Shown: positions 9,979 through 18,374 of the stretch, in pieces | Position numbering within the stretch: the stretch's first letter is position 1 | Layout of the letters: every line of letters starts with the position of its first letter | The notes under the pieces: generated by a model | Seen by the model: the letters and a program-made list of their open reading frames with translations, nothing else | The model's database searches: none | Told to the model about the DNA's origin: nothing | Translations under genes and position numbers: made by a program | Origin: Lysobacterales bacterium | GTDB taxonomy: Bacteria > Pseudomonadota > Gammaproteobacteria > Xanthomonadales > SZUA-5 | Length of the DNA stretch: 64,000 nucleotides | Direction of reading: 5' to 3' | Assembly: GCA_022844135.1 (NCBI GenBank) | Contig: JALHMG010000020.1 | Location: 1-64,000, forward strand

Positions 9979-10071
9979 TGTGCCCCGAGGAGGCAATGGA
10001 ATCATTTCCAGGTCTTTCGGCCATCCTGCATTGCTCGTCGTCGCCCTTGCGCTGCTCTGGCGGGCGGCTAA

Positions 10072-11697
10072 CTAATTCGGCGCATGCACGGTGCCGTCGC
10101 CGTCGGCATGCACGCGCTGTGCGACACGAGGGTCGATGGCCTGGCCGCCGATCAGGCTGCTGTAGTTGATGTTCTTGGCTGACATGCGCTGCGGCAGCGC
10201 GCCCGGAAAGGCAGTGGTGCTGGCGCCGCCGCCATAGGGGTTGGTGTACCAGACGCCCGGGCCGCCAGCGTTGCGGATGACACCCGATTGGAAATACATG
10301 CCGCGGTTGAGACCGCGGAAACCGGAGCGTGGGTCGTTCCAATCGATCCCGGTGATCTGTCCGAAGTTCGTTGACCAATCGCAGGGCCCGCCGCGGCTGC
10401 GGCGGTTTTGCGCCATCAACGAAACGTCGTAGCAAAGGTCCATCGAGTAGCCCAGGTGGGTGCCCGCCAACTCGGGGCGCTGCAGGTCGTAGCCGCGCTG
10501 CGCCTTGAGCGCTTCGGGATAAAAGTAGCGCGCGGCGTCCTGTACGTCGAACAGTAAGTTGATGCCCTCAACCAACGCCTGCGGCGCCGCCGTCGCGCGC
10601 ACGCTCAAGCTCGCCGGCCAGGCCTCGTAGAAGTTGCCGGACCATTGACCGGGCGGCACCAGAAATCCCGTCTCGACGCACTGGCGGGTGATGATCTCGC
10701 GATCGCCGCTGCCATCCGGGTAGTGCGGCGAAAATGCGCTGTGACCGACGGGCACGAAGTCCTGCGGATCGCTGCGGCGTTCGATACCGCACATCGGCAT
10801 GAAGCTGGTGAATCCGGCTACGCGGCCGAACGGCTGCAACTGCGTGGTCGCGATCTGGCTGTTCTGCGCGTGGTTGTTTGGGCAGGTCGACAGATCGTTG
10901 GCGTTGCCGCACGCGGCCAGATCGCTGACGTGGCGGCAATCGGCCAGATACATCACTTCGTGCAGGTTGTGGCGAAAGGCGTCCACCGTGCTGGTGCCCT
11001 GGTGCGCCTTGGCCAGAAAGAAGCAGCGCATGCCGGTATCGGCCGTCACCACGCCATTGCCGAGACGGCCGATCCACACGCCGCCGTTGGGCGCCTGGCT
11101 CATGTTGTGCGTGGCGATATCCGGCTCGCCATTGGCCCACTCGACTTTGTGGCCGACGTGATCTTCGTGACGCATCGTTGGGATCTGATTGGCTGCGAAC
11201 CACAGATCCGCCTGCTCGTTGGCGTAGCCGAAAGGCAATCCGGCGAGCGCTTCTTCGGCGTGGTCCATCTGGCCGTTGCCGTTGGCGTCCCAAAAATAGG
11301 CGCGCTGGATTTGCCTGGTTTTCCAAAGCTGCGAGAGCTTGGGATCGCGACCGTGTTCGTGGCCGAAGGTGCAGCTCTGGCCGGTGGCCGGATCGATCGC
11401 CACGGGCGGATGCCAGGTCGGGTAGCGCTTGCCATCGGGGCCAACCACGAAATAACTGTCGTGCAATTCGCGCGAGCAGGTATCGAAAATCGGGTGCGGA
11501 TTCCACAAGCCCATCGCGTGACTGTTCGGCGCGCCTTCGACAAGCTCGAAGCTGGCGCTGAGCAGTCGATCGCTGGTATTCGGCGACTTCGTCTGCGACG
11601 GCGTGCAAGCAGCGCCTTCGATGGGCGCGACGGCGGCCGGCAAACCCAGGACCGCACCGATGGCAGCGGCAGCGATGACGATGGCAACGCGGTACAT
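10072..11697 (-). CDS. Large secreted protein of unknown family with an EF-hand-like loop
   Basis: A 541-residue exported protein with an N-terminal signal peptide (MYRVAIVIAAAAIGAVLGLPAAVA). I do not recognise the family. Visible features: many Cys and His residues (CTFGHEHG, HEDHVGHKVEW, FRHNLHEVMYLADCRHV), an EF-hand-type calcium loop DANGNGQMDHAE near residue 145, and a Gly/Asn-rich C-terminal third ending with HADGDGTVHAPN, a second Asp-rich calcium-like stretch. The His-rich segments suggest metal binding but no catalytic motif is clear. It lies 49 bases downstream of coaE on the same strand. Confidence 0.7.
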   Translation of the reverse strand: MYRVAIVIAAAAIGAVLGLPAAVAPIEGAACTPSQTKSPNTSDRLLSASFELVEGAPNSHAMGLWNPHPIFDTCSRELHDSYFVVGPDGKRYPTWHPPVAIDPATGQSCTFGHEHGRDPKLSQLWKTRQIQRAYFWDANGNGQMDHAEEALAGLPFGYANEQADLWFAANQIPTMRHEDHVGHKVEWANGEPDIATHNMSQAPNGGVWIGRLGNGVVTADTGMRCFFLAKAHQGTSTVDAFRHNLHEVMYLADCRHVSDLAACGNANDLSTCPNNHAQNSQIATTQLQPFGRVAGFTSFMPMCGIERRSDPQDFVPVGHSAFSPHYPDGSGDREIITRQCVETGFLVPPGQWSGNFYEAWPASLSVRATAAPQALVEGINLLFDVQDAARYFYPEALKAQRGYDLQRPELAGTHLGYSMDLCYDVSLMAQNRRSRGGPCDWSTNFGQITGIDWNDPRSGFRGLNRGMYFQSGVIRNAGGPGVWYTNPYGGGASTTAFPGALPQRMSAKNINYSSLIGGQAIDPRVAQRVHADGDGTVHAPN

Positions 11698-11746
11698 GCG
11701 AGCAGCTACCGATCCCTCGGGACCATGAGTGTGCGCCGGACGCGGC

Positions 11747-12367
11747 TCAGATTTCGTGGCGACTGTCGCGTTGCGACAACGTGAGATAGCGGCGATGCGC
11801 CGCCTCGGCTTGTGCGCGCAGCGCGATCAGATCGGCGTTGTTGATGATCACATCGTCGCATCCGGCGAGTCGCTGCGCGCGCGTGGCTTGCGCCGCGAGC
11901 ATCGAACGCGCCAGCGGCTCATCAATGCCATCGCGCGCGGTCAGGCGTTTGAGCTGCGTCACCTCGTCGACATCGACCACCAACACGCGCTGCACCCAAT
12001 CGTATTGCCCGGACTCCACCAGCAGCGGCACCACCAGCAGCGCATACGGTCCGCGCGCCTCCGAAAGGCGCGTCTGCGCCAGTGCACGAATGCGGGGGTG
12101 AACTATCGCATTCAAGCGCGCGCGCTCCGCGTCGTTGGCGAAGGCCCGTTCGCGCAATGCTCTGCGATTGAGCGTGCCATCGGCCGCGAGCACCTCCGCG
12201 CCGAATGCCGCGACGACCGCCTCCAGGCCCACGCTGCCCGGCGCCACCACTTCGCGCGCCAGGATGTCGGTGTCGATCACGCTCGCGCCGAGTGCGCCGA
12301 CTGCGTCGGAAACCGCGGTTTTGCCGGAGGCGATGCCACCGGTGAGGGCGACGGTGTAGGGGCGCAT
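11747..12367 (-). CDS. coaE: Dephospho-CoA kinase
   Basis: Phosphorylates the 3'-OH of dephospho-CoA, the last step of coenzyme A synthesis. The 206 residues show the P-loop ALTGGIASGKT at residues 7-17, the conserved DTDILAREVV near 33, LNRRALRERAF near 66 and LNAIVHPRI near 83, all CoaE signatures. In many gammaproteobacteria coaE follows pilD; here it is followed by a secreted protein gene, and the divergent M3 peptidase gene starts 101 bases away. Confidence 0.96.
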   Translation of the reverse strand: MRPYTVALTGGIASGKTAVSDAVGALGASVIDTDILAREVVAPGSVGLEAVVAAFGAEVLAADGTLNRRALRERAFANDAERARLNAIVHPRIRALAQTRLSEARGPYALLVVPLLVESGQYDWVQRVLVVDVDEVTQLKRLTARDGIDEPLARSMLAAQATRAQRLAGCDDVIINNADLIALRAQAEAAHRRYLTLSQRDSRHEI

Positions 12368-12468
12368 GGTAATCCTCGTTAACCGCTGTGCATGATAGGT
12401 CGGTCTCGCACTTGCGCATCACCAAGAGCCGCGCCAGCATCGGCGACCACCTTCAACTGCCGCCAGCC

Positions 12469-14616
12469 ATGCGCATATTGTCGATTTCTGTTGCCCTCGC
12501 CGCGCTGGTGGCGTGCTCTGAGCCCAAGGAAACTGTCGTGCCCCCGAAAGACGCTGCTCCCGCGCCGGCCGCTGTGGCCGAGTCCAATCCGTTCTTCGCG
12601 CCGAGCACCTTGGCGTTGCAAGCGCCAGCCTTCGATCAGATCGAGCCAGCGCATTTCCTGCCGGCCTTCGAGCGCGGGATGGCCGAGCAGCTGCGTGAAA
12701 TCGCTGCCATCGCCAGCGATCCGGCTGCCCCCAGCTTCGACAACACCATCGTGGCGATGGAGAAGAGCGGCGCGCTGCTGTTTCGCGTCTCGAAGGTGTT
12801 CTTCAATCTCACCGAGTCCAATACCAGCGACGCCATCGGCGAGATCCAGACTGAAGTTGCGCCGAAACTTGCGGCGCACAGCGATGCGATCTACTTGAAC
12901 GCCGAGCTGTATACGCGCGTCAAGGCACTATTTGAGGCGCGCGCCGAGCTGGGTCTGGACGCCGAATCAATGCGCTTGCTGGAGCGCTATCGGCAAAACT
13001 TCGTCCGCGCTGGCGCTGAGCTCAGCGAAGACGACAAAACCAAAGTCCGCGCGCTCAACGAAGAGCTGTCGACACTGCAAACGCGCTTCTCGGAGTTGTC
13101 GCATAAGGACGCCAACGCCCTGGCCCTGGTGCTGGACAGCGAGGCTGAGCTCGATGGCCTCTCGTCCGGCGATATCGCTGCGGCCAAGGCGGCAGCGGTG
13201 GAACGCGGTCAGCCGGACAAATGGGTATTGGCGCTGCAACTTCCAACCGGTCAGCCAGCGCTGGCGCAGCTGAAAGATCGAAGCGTGCGTGAGCGCTTGT
13301 ATCGAGCCGCGATCGCGCGCGGTAATCGTGGCGATGACAACGACACCAACACCCTGCTCGCGCGCATTGCGCAGGTGCGCGCCGACAAGGCAGCGCTACT
13401 CGGCTTCGCCAATAGCGCCGCCTATGGGCTGGATGCGCAAATGGCAAAGACGCCCGAGGCGGTCATCGACATGCTCACGGGCATGGTGCCGGCGGCGATG
13501 CGCAACGCCAATGCCGAAGCAGCAAAGATGCAGGCGCTGATCGATCAGAGCGGCGGCGGCTTCAAGCTCGAGGCCTGGGATTGGGCGTTCTACGCAGAGG
13601 CCGTGCGCAAGGCTGAATACGATCTCGACGATGCCGCGGTACGCCCCTATTTCGAACTCGATCGCGTGCTCAAAGATGGCGTGTTTTATGCGGCAGCGCG
13701 CTTGTTCGGCGTCACCTTGAAAGAGCGCACCGATTTACCTGTGTACCACCCCGACGTGCGGGTGTTCGACGTCTACGATGCCACCGGCACGCAGATCGGC
13801 CTGTTTTATGCCGACTACTACGCGCGTCCGAGCAAACGTGGCGGCGCGTGGATGGACAGCTTTGTCGACCAAAGCGGATTGCTCGGCACCAAAGCGGTGG
13901 TGGTCAACGTATTGAACATCCCCAAGCCGCCCGCCGGACAACCCACGCTGCTCAGTTTCGACGACACCAACACGCTCTTCCATGAGTTCGGCCATGCCCT
14001 GCATGGCCTGCTGTCGAATGTGCATTATCCGCTGCTGTCGGGCACCAATGTGCCGCGCGACTATGTGGAGTTCCCATCGCAGTGGTTCGAAAACTGGACG
14101 CTGCATCCGGAAGTATTGAAAAACTACGCCAAGCACCATGAGACGGGCGAGCCAATCCCGGCCGAATTGGTCGCGAAGATCGACCGCGCCAGCGCCTTCA
14201 ATCAAGGTTTCGCCACCGTCGAGTATCTGGGCGCTTCGCTGCTCGATATGGCGTGGCACATGCTGCCGCCCGGGCCGCCGATCGCCGATCCGCAAGCCTT
14301 CGAAAAAGACACGCTGGCGCGCTTCGGTATCGATCACCCGGCGATCCCGCCGCGCTATCGCAGCACCTATTTCTTGCACATCTGGCCGGGCGGTTACGGC
14401 GCGGGCTACTACAGTTACCTGTGGAGCGAAGTGCTCGACGCCGATGCCTATCGCTGGTTCGAAGAAAACGGCGGCCTGACCGCAGAAAACGGCGAACGCT
14501 TCGCCCGCCTCATCCTGTCGCGCGGCGACACCGCGCCGCAAATGCAGCACTACATCGAATTCGCCGGACGCGAGCCGAGCGTGGACGCGCTGCTGAAGCG
14601 GCGCGGGTTGCAGTAG
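12469..14616 (+). CDS. M3 family oligopeptidase, lipoprotein (Dcp-like)
   Basis: A zinc oligopeptidase of 715 residues. I start at the ATG at 12469 because MRILSISVALAALVAC is a lipoprotein signal with lipobox LVAC; the longer open frame upstream is not needed. The zinc motif HEFGHALHGLLS lies near residue 505, with the third ligand region about 25 residues downstream. The pattern and length fit peptidyl-dipeptidase Dcp/oligopeptidase A. The lipobox suggests anchoring in the periplasm, where it would trim short peptides. Divergent from coaE. Confidence 0.92.
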   Translation: MRILSISVALAALVACSEPKETVVPPKDAAPAPAAVAESNPFFAPSTLALQAPAFDQIEPAHFLPAFERGMAEQLREIAAIASDPAAPSFDNTIVAMEKSGALLFRVSKVFFNLTESNTSDAIGEIQTEVAPKLAAHSDAIYLNAELYTRVKALFEARAELGLDAESMRLLERYRQNFVRAGAELSEDDKTKVRALNEELSTLQTRFSELSHKDANALALVLDSEAELDGLSSGDIAAAKAAAVERGQPDKWVLALQLPTGQPALAQLKDRSVRERLYRAAIARGNRGDDNDTNTLLARIAQVRADKAALLGFANSAAYGLDAQMAKTPEAVIDMLTGMVPAAMRNANAEAAKMQALIDQSGGGFKLEAWDWAFYAEAVRKAEYDLDDAAVRPYFELDRVLKDGVFYAAARLFGVTLKERTDLPVYHPDVRVFDVYDATGTQIGLFYADYYARPSKRGGAWMDSFVDQSGLLGTKAVVVNVLNIPKPPAGQPTLLSFDDTNTLFHEFGHALHGLLSNVHYPLLSGTNVPRDYVEFPSQWFENWTLHPEVLKNYAKHHETGEPIPAELVAKIDRASAFNQGFATVEYLGASLLDMAWHMLPPGPPIADPQAFEKDTLARFGIDHPAIPPRYRSTYFLHIWPGGYGAGYYSYLWSEVLDADAYRWFEENGGLTAENGERFARLILSRGDTAPQMQHYIEFAGREPSVDALLKRRGLQ

Positions 14617-14658
14617 GAGCGGCGTGTATTCGTGCGAGTCGCGTTTCGCCGCGGCTCC
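14616..14658. repeat. REP-like hairpin after the M3 peptidase
   Basis: GGAGCGGCG (14616-14624) pairs imperfectly with CGCCGCGGCTCC (14647-14658). The motif TAGGAGCGGCGT resembles the REP sequences common in Pseudomonas and Xanthomonas intergenic DNA. It lies near a RAYT-type transposase gene, which would fit a REP relic; it may also end the peptidase transcript. Confidence 0.5.
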
Positions 14659-14891
14659 GTGAACTGGTTCCTTCTCGTCGAGAGCGACGCAAAAGGTGGC
14701 TCGGTGCATTGCGCCACGGCGTCGGCTTTTGAGCTGATCGGCATCAATGGTCCTGCCGAGGCGACTGTGCCAATCGGCTAGACCTCCAGGCTTGACGACA
14801 GCCCACCGCCAGCAGCGGCCAGGATGTCAGCGACACTCATCGAACTGCCGCCCGGCAGGATGAGGAACCGCCCGTCGAGACATAGCCGCCC

Positions 14892-14907
14892 GTCAGAAAA
14901 TTCTGAC
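14892..14907. promoter_or_regulatory. 16-bp palindrome upstream of the transposase
   Basis: GTCAGAA-AA-TTCTGAC is a perfect inverted repeat 57 bases ahead of the transposase ATG. It could be an operator or a transposase recognition hairpin. The rest of 14659-14964 has no recognisable gene. Confidence 0.45.
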
Positions 14908-14964
14908 AACACCATCAGCGTATTCCTGACAGACAATGCCATCGCGCCGCGCCATGCTGGGAGC

Positions 14965-15969
14965 ATGACGCAAGCCCGCGCACTTACCGTACTTGAAGGC
15001 CAGCACGGCCGCTATCACTGCGTAACGCGCTGCGTACGACAGGCTTGGCTGTGTGGCATCGATCCGCTCACCGGCGTCGATCATGCGCCGCGCAAGGCGA
15101 TGATCGAGGCGCGGATACTGGAGTTGGGCTCAATCTTCGCCGTTGGCATTTATGCCTATGCGGTGATGAGCAATCATTTGCACATCACGCTCTCCATCGA
15201 GCCGGACGCCGCAAAGCGTTGGGATGATCGCGAGGTCCTCGAGCGCTGGGTGCGCCTCTTTCCATCGAGCGAGCCGGAGCAGCGCGAAGCCAAGATCGCC
15301 GCGCTGCTCGCCAGCTCCATTGCCGTCGATATTCGCCGCAAACGACTGATGAGCGTGTCGTGGTTTATGCGATGCCTGGACGAGTACATCGCCCGGCGGG
15401 CGAACGCCGAGGACGATGTGAAAGGGCGATTCTGGCAGGGTCGCTTCAAGTGCCAACTTCTCGACGACGAGCGCGCGCTGGCCGCTGCGATGGCGTACGT
15501 CGATTTGAATCCGGTTCGAGCTGGCATAGCCGACAGCGTTGAGGGTTCCGATCACACCAGCGTGCAAGCACGGGCAGCGGAATTGCGCGAGCGACCAAGC
15601 AACGCGAACAAACTGCTGATGCCGATCGTAGGCTATGGTGTGTTCCTGCCGAGCGGCGACAACTCCGATGGCAATCTGGAACCGACCGGCAGCCGGGTGC
15701 CCATGACGAACGCGCAGTACATCGAACTGGTCGACTTCACCGGGCGCCAGCTAAAGCCCGCCAAGCGCGGGGTGATCGCCGCAAATGAGCCACCCGTGCT
15801 ACAGAAACTTGGAATCACCAGAGACTATTGGGCCGGCCACGTCAACGGCTTCCGTTTCGCGTACTGCCGATTTGTCGGCAGCGTAGAGGCGATGACGGCG
15901 AAAGCCAAGGCGCTCAACCAGCGGTGGCTCAAAGGTATCGGCTACGCGCGGAACCTTGTGACCCGGTGA
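14965..15969 (+). CDS. RAYT/IS200-like Y1 transposase
   Basis: A 334-residue protein of the REP-associated tyrosine transposase group. The ATG at 14965 (MTQARALTVLEG) is preceded by GGGAG. Motifs: YHCVTRCVRQ near residue 17, the metal-binding HUH-type YAVMSNHLHITL near residue 70, FWQGRFKCQ near 157 and AYVDLNPVRAGI near 175, a hallmark of these proteins; the C-terminal half is an extension seen in the longer subgroup. They nick single-stranded DNA through a tyrosine and act on REP hairpins. The last 63 bases of this gene recur in the tandem duplication that follows. Confidence 0.9.
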   Translation: MTQARALTVLEGQHGRYHCVTRCVRQAWLCGIDPLTGVDHAPRKAMIEARILELGSIFAVGIYAYAVMSNHLHITLSIEPDAAKRWDDREVLERWVRLFPSSEPEQREAKIAALLASSIAVDIRRKRLMSVSWFMRCLDEYIARRANAEDDVKGRFWQGRFKCQLLDDERALAAAMAYVDLNPVRAGIADSVEGSDHTSVQARAAELRERPSNANKLLMPIVGYGVFLPSGDNSDGNLEPTGSRVPMTNAQYIELVDFTGRQLKPAKRGVIAANEPPVLQKLGITRDYWAGHVNGFRFAYCRFVGSVEAMTAKAKALNQRWLKGIGYARNLVTR

Positions 15970-16413
15970 GAAACGCACACGGGATTTTCGGCGCCGCTGG
16001 CGTCTGGGCGCGTTGCCTGCGCGAAAGTTGCGGCCATTTTCCAACAGCGATTGTGGATGGCTAAACGTTTAGACGTCTGATAGCCGATCGGCGTCTTTAG
16101 AAAATCAGGATGTCCTGGTTCTCGTCCTGGTTCTCGACGAAGGCGCTCAACCAGCACTGGCTCAAAGGTATCGGCTACGCGCGGAACCTTGTGACCCGGT
16201 GAGAAACGCACACGGGATCTTCGGCGCCGCTGGCGTCTGGGCGCGTTGTCTTCGCGAAAGTTGCGGCCATTTTCCAACAGCGATTGTAGATGGCTAAACG
16301 TTTAGACGTCTGATAGCCGATAGGCGTCTTTAGAAAATCAGGATGTCCTGGTTCTCGCGCAAGGATGTCCTGGTTCTCGTCCTAGGATGTCCTGGTTCTC
16401 GTCCTGGTTCTCG
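15907..16413. repeat. 233-bp tandem duplication carrying the transposase 3' end, plus 18-bp repeats
   Basis: Sequence 15907-16139 is repeated with a fixed 233-base offset at 16140-16372 with few changes. The unit starts inside the transposase gene (AAGGCGCTCAACCAGC), runs through its stop codon and ends in AGGATGTCCTGGTTCTCG. That 18-mer occurs at 16107, 16340, 16362 and 16384, with partial TCCTGGTTCTCG copies after the first and last. The second copy is a dead fragment of the transposase 3' end. Confidence 0.9.
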
Positions 16414-16416
16414 CGC

Positions 16417-16547
16417 AGCCAACCGCCACCGCGCAAGCCAACAGCCAAAGCGCGAAATTCTTTCCCCTATAAAGATGGCTCTGCGAGACCGGGCTTGTTC
16501 AACCCGGGATAAGATCGCGGCTTCGCGCGATCTATCCCTATTCGTTA
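16417..16547. repeat. Left flank of cassette block 1, with attC-like hairpin
   Basis: This segment recurs at 17911-18042 with about ten differences. Its right part holds the hairpin AGATCGCG/CGCGATCT between GTTCAAC (16497) and GTTATGC (16544), placed like an attC at the 3' end of the minus-strand SIR2-like gene, whose stop codon overlaps the last box. The two copies diverge exactly after CTATTCGTTA, i.e. at a GTT core. The hairpin is less canonical than the three attC sites further right. Confidence 0.75.
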
Positions 16548-17522
16548 TGCCCATACAGGGGCAGACTCTGCTTGATAGAACGCGACTTGTTTGCCAACAC
16601 CCTCAAGAAAGGCTCGAGCATTCGCTTTTGTTCTTGCATTGGCGGGCGTATTTTCGTTGCCATAAATGCTAACGAAGATGTTTGATACTCTACTAGACCT
16701 TATTTGATCGAAAATGTGCTTATCGTTGTCGTCCATTGAGTGACCATGAATAAATAATGATCCCGTAATACTTCCTAAGGCTTGGAAGCAGTAATTTAAA
16801 TAAGGACTGCGTTCTATTCTTTGTTTCTTTCTTTGATGGGTTGGCTCAGATACAAATAGCGGAAAGTTGCCACTTTGTAGATTATTTCGTACTTGCTCCA
16901 CAATGGTGACTCCATCATCTGTGCATGCATGTTTTTTGATGTGCTGGCCTGTATCATAAATATGGAGACCGCCATGCAAAAAGTGCACCTCTTGTTCTGT
17001 GCCATGCCCCTTCCAGCATAGTTGCGCTCTAAAACCATCATCTGTTTTGTAGTTTTCTGGCGCTAGGTTGTTTTTGTTTCTCGCCCAGTAAAATAATAAG
17101 TCGTAGTTGACAGAAAACACCTCCTTGAACTGAGATAAGAATGTCCTAACCGACACATATTGCTCATCCGTTATTTCATTTGGCAAATTTGGGTGAGTAT
17201 TGGAGATGGCAGTGATAAGAGAGTTTTTAAGCACATCTTGGTCGGACACAATTTGATCGACAAGTGCGTTATTTGGATCATATGCCCTCAACACCATTTC
17301 AGCCGCTGTAAGCTGCTTAGAGACGGCTTCAAAGTCATACGTTTGTAGATTGTCGAATAGCGGTCTTATAACTGAGTGACGATCTCCAAAGTCTGCTGCC
17401 GCTAATAAGTTTGCATAGTTGAATATATTGGCATTCCAAGCTTGAGAAAATCCATTCGCAAGCAAGATGAATGGCTTTTCATCTGCATCAAGTGACTCAA
17501 TAACTGCTTGAAATGTCTGCAA
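16545..17522 (-). CDS. SIR2-like DUF4917 family protein on a gene cassette
   Basis: About 325 residues. I start at the TTG at 17522 because AAAGGAG lies 6 bases upstream; a TTG at 17543 is also in frame. Features typical of DUF4917/SIR2-like proteins: ILLANGFSQAWN near the N-terminus (nucleotide-loop-like), VFSVNYDLLFYWARN near residue 140, VHFLHGGLHIYDTG near 185, and GSLFIHGHSMDDNDKHI near 258. SIR2-like domains in phage-defence proteins deplete NAD+; activity here is inferred. The gene is clearly more AT-rich than its surroundings, a sign of transfer. Its stop codon is inside the adjacent attC-like box, as in integron cassettes. Its upstream sequence is the repeated right flank. Confidence 0.75.
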   Translation of the reverse strand: MQTFQAVIESLDADEKPFILLANGFSQAWNANIFNYANLLAAADFGDRHSVIRPLFDNLQTYDFEAVSKQLTAAEMVLRAYDPNNALVDQIVSDQDVLKNSLITAISNTHPNLPNEITDEQYVSVRTFLSQFKEVFSVNYDLLFYWARNKNNLAPENYKTDDGFRAQLCWKGHGTEQEVHFLHGGLHIYDTGQHIKKHACTDDGVTIVEQVRNNLQSGNFPLFVSEPTHQRKKQRIERSPYLNYCFQALGSITGSLFIHGHSMDDNDKHIFDQIRSSRVSNIFVSIYGNENTPANARTKANARAFLEGVGKQVAFYQAESAPVWA

Positions 17523-17541
17523 AATCGTCTCCTTTAGGCAC

Positions 17542-17845
17542 AACTAAAACTAGACGACACCAAGCCCACACTGGGACGTCGCCCATTCCGAATGAAACTT
17601 GCGCTTGACCGGTCCATCGCCACTTCCCTCGTCAATAGCCAAACCTAAAGTTTCGCGGATCAAGAGCGAACGGAGCCTCTGGATGAGAGCGCCGTGCGAT
17701 CCATTGCAACAACGACAGTTTGCACTGTGAGATGGCGTGTGTCGATCTTGACGGACACTAAATGTTCCAGTGTCACGACCGCCAGAGCCACGCCATTGCC
17801 CAAGAATGCATAGCGCTACGTCAAGCGGCTAAGGGGCGTCTCAGC
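17542..17845. repeat. Right flank of cassette block 1 (about 300-bp repeat)
   Basis: Starts AACTAAAACTAGACGACACC and matches 20483-20790: the first 125 bases are nearly identical, the rest diverges. It directly abuts the SIR2-like cassette at GCACAAC (GTTGTGC on the minus strand). On the minus strand it carries the end of a small open frame (ETLGLAIDEGSGDGPVKRKF) that is frameshifted upstream in this copy. The following 17846-17910 holds no recognised feature. Confidence 0.8.
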
Positions 17846-17910
17846 GGCTCAAGGGCATCGACTATTCCCTCGCGGTGCGGCGCGTGGCGGCGTTTTTCGA
17901 TCGCTGTCCA

Positions 17911-18042
17911 CAGCCAACTACCACCGCGCCAGCCAACAGCCAAAGCGCGAAATTCTTTCTCCTATAAAAATGGCTCTGCGAGACCGGGCTTGTTCAACCC
18001 GAGACAAGATCGCGGCTTCGCGCGATCTATCCCTATTCGTTA
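17911..18042. repeat. Left flank of cassette block 2, with attC-like hairpin
   Basis: Second copy of 16417-16547. The hairpin AGATCGCG/CGCGATCT is bounded by GTTCAAC (17992-17998) and GTTAGGC (18039-18045). GTTAGGC is a perfect GTTRRRY integron core; the stop codon of the neighbouring minus-strand gene overlaps it. Confidence 0.78.
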
Positions 18043-18298
18043 GGCGCCATTGTGAATACCTATACGCAGTAGCTCGTCGATCTCTGCATCTGTCGGCTGC
18101 CATGAAGCACCGCGATGTAAAGCCAGAGAAGCAAGACCTAGAAGTTGCAATGGATCTTCCGCGAGCAGACAGAACTCGCCGTTGTCAGCTTGCAGAAGAG
18201 CTGTTTTGTGAACGAGAAACCACAAAACCAAGCGCTCGAAGGACGGAGAGCGCAGGTGCCAAAGTGTTACCTGCATTTGCAATCACAGTCTTGGGCAT
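18040..18298 (-). pseudogene. Small cassette gene, probably frameshifted
   Basis: From the ATG at 18298 the minus strand reads MPKTVIANAGNTLAPALSVL then runs into a stop near 18187. A second frame then continues with DNGEFCLLAEDPLQLLGLAS and ends in DEIDE-like IDELLRIGIHNGA at 18040. The two halves together resemble one small protein of about 80-85 residues of a kind I associate with integron cassettes (start VI.xAGNT, end AEDPLxLLGL...EIDELL). A single frameshift around 18200-18215 would join them. The start lies 11 bases past the attC core at 18309, as expected for a cassette. A purely C-terminal frame starting at 18276 is the alternative. Confidence 0.6.
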
Positions 18299-18308
18299 TT
18301 GGTATGGC

Positions 18309-18369
18309 GCCTAACGTAGCGGCGGTTCAGCGGCGGGCGAAGCCCGTCCGTTGCAACCGCGAGTTAGGC
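18309..18369 (-). other. Integron attC site, 61 bp
   Basis: Bounded by GCCTAAC (18309-18315) and GTTAGGC (18363-18369), with an imperfectly palindromic body (GCGGCGGTTCAGCGG... GAA loop ...CCGTTGCAACCGC). On the minus strand the 5' arm has an unpaired A (CGG-A-CGGGC), the extrahelical base placement of classical attC sites, so the site points the same way as the minus-strand genes. It begins 5 bases after the stop of the gene at 18375-18914. Confidence 0.9.
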
Positions 18370-18374
18370 AGCCC

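Noticed and set aside
16330-16554. Small minus-strand frame in the repeated left flank (also near 17918-18103)
   Set aside because: It runs through the attC-like hairpin and the tandem duplication; the two copies do not conserve a common end, so coding is unlikely.
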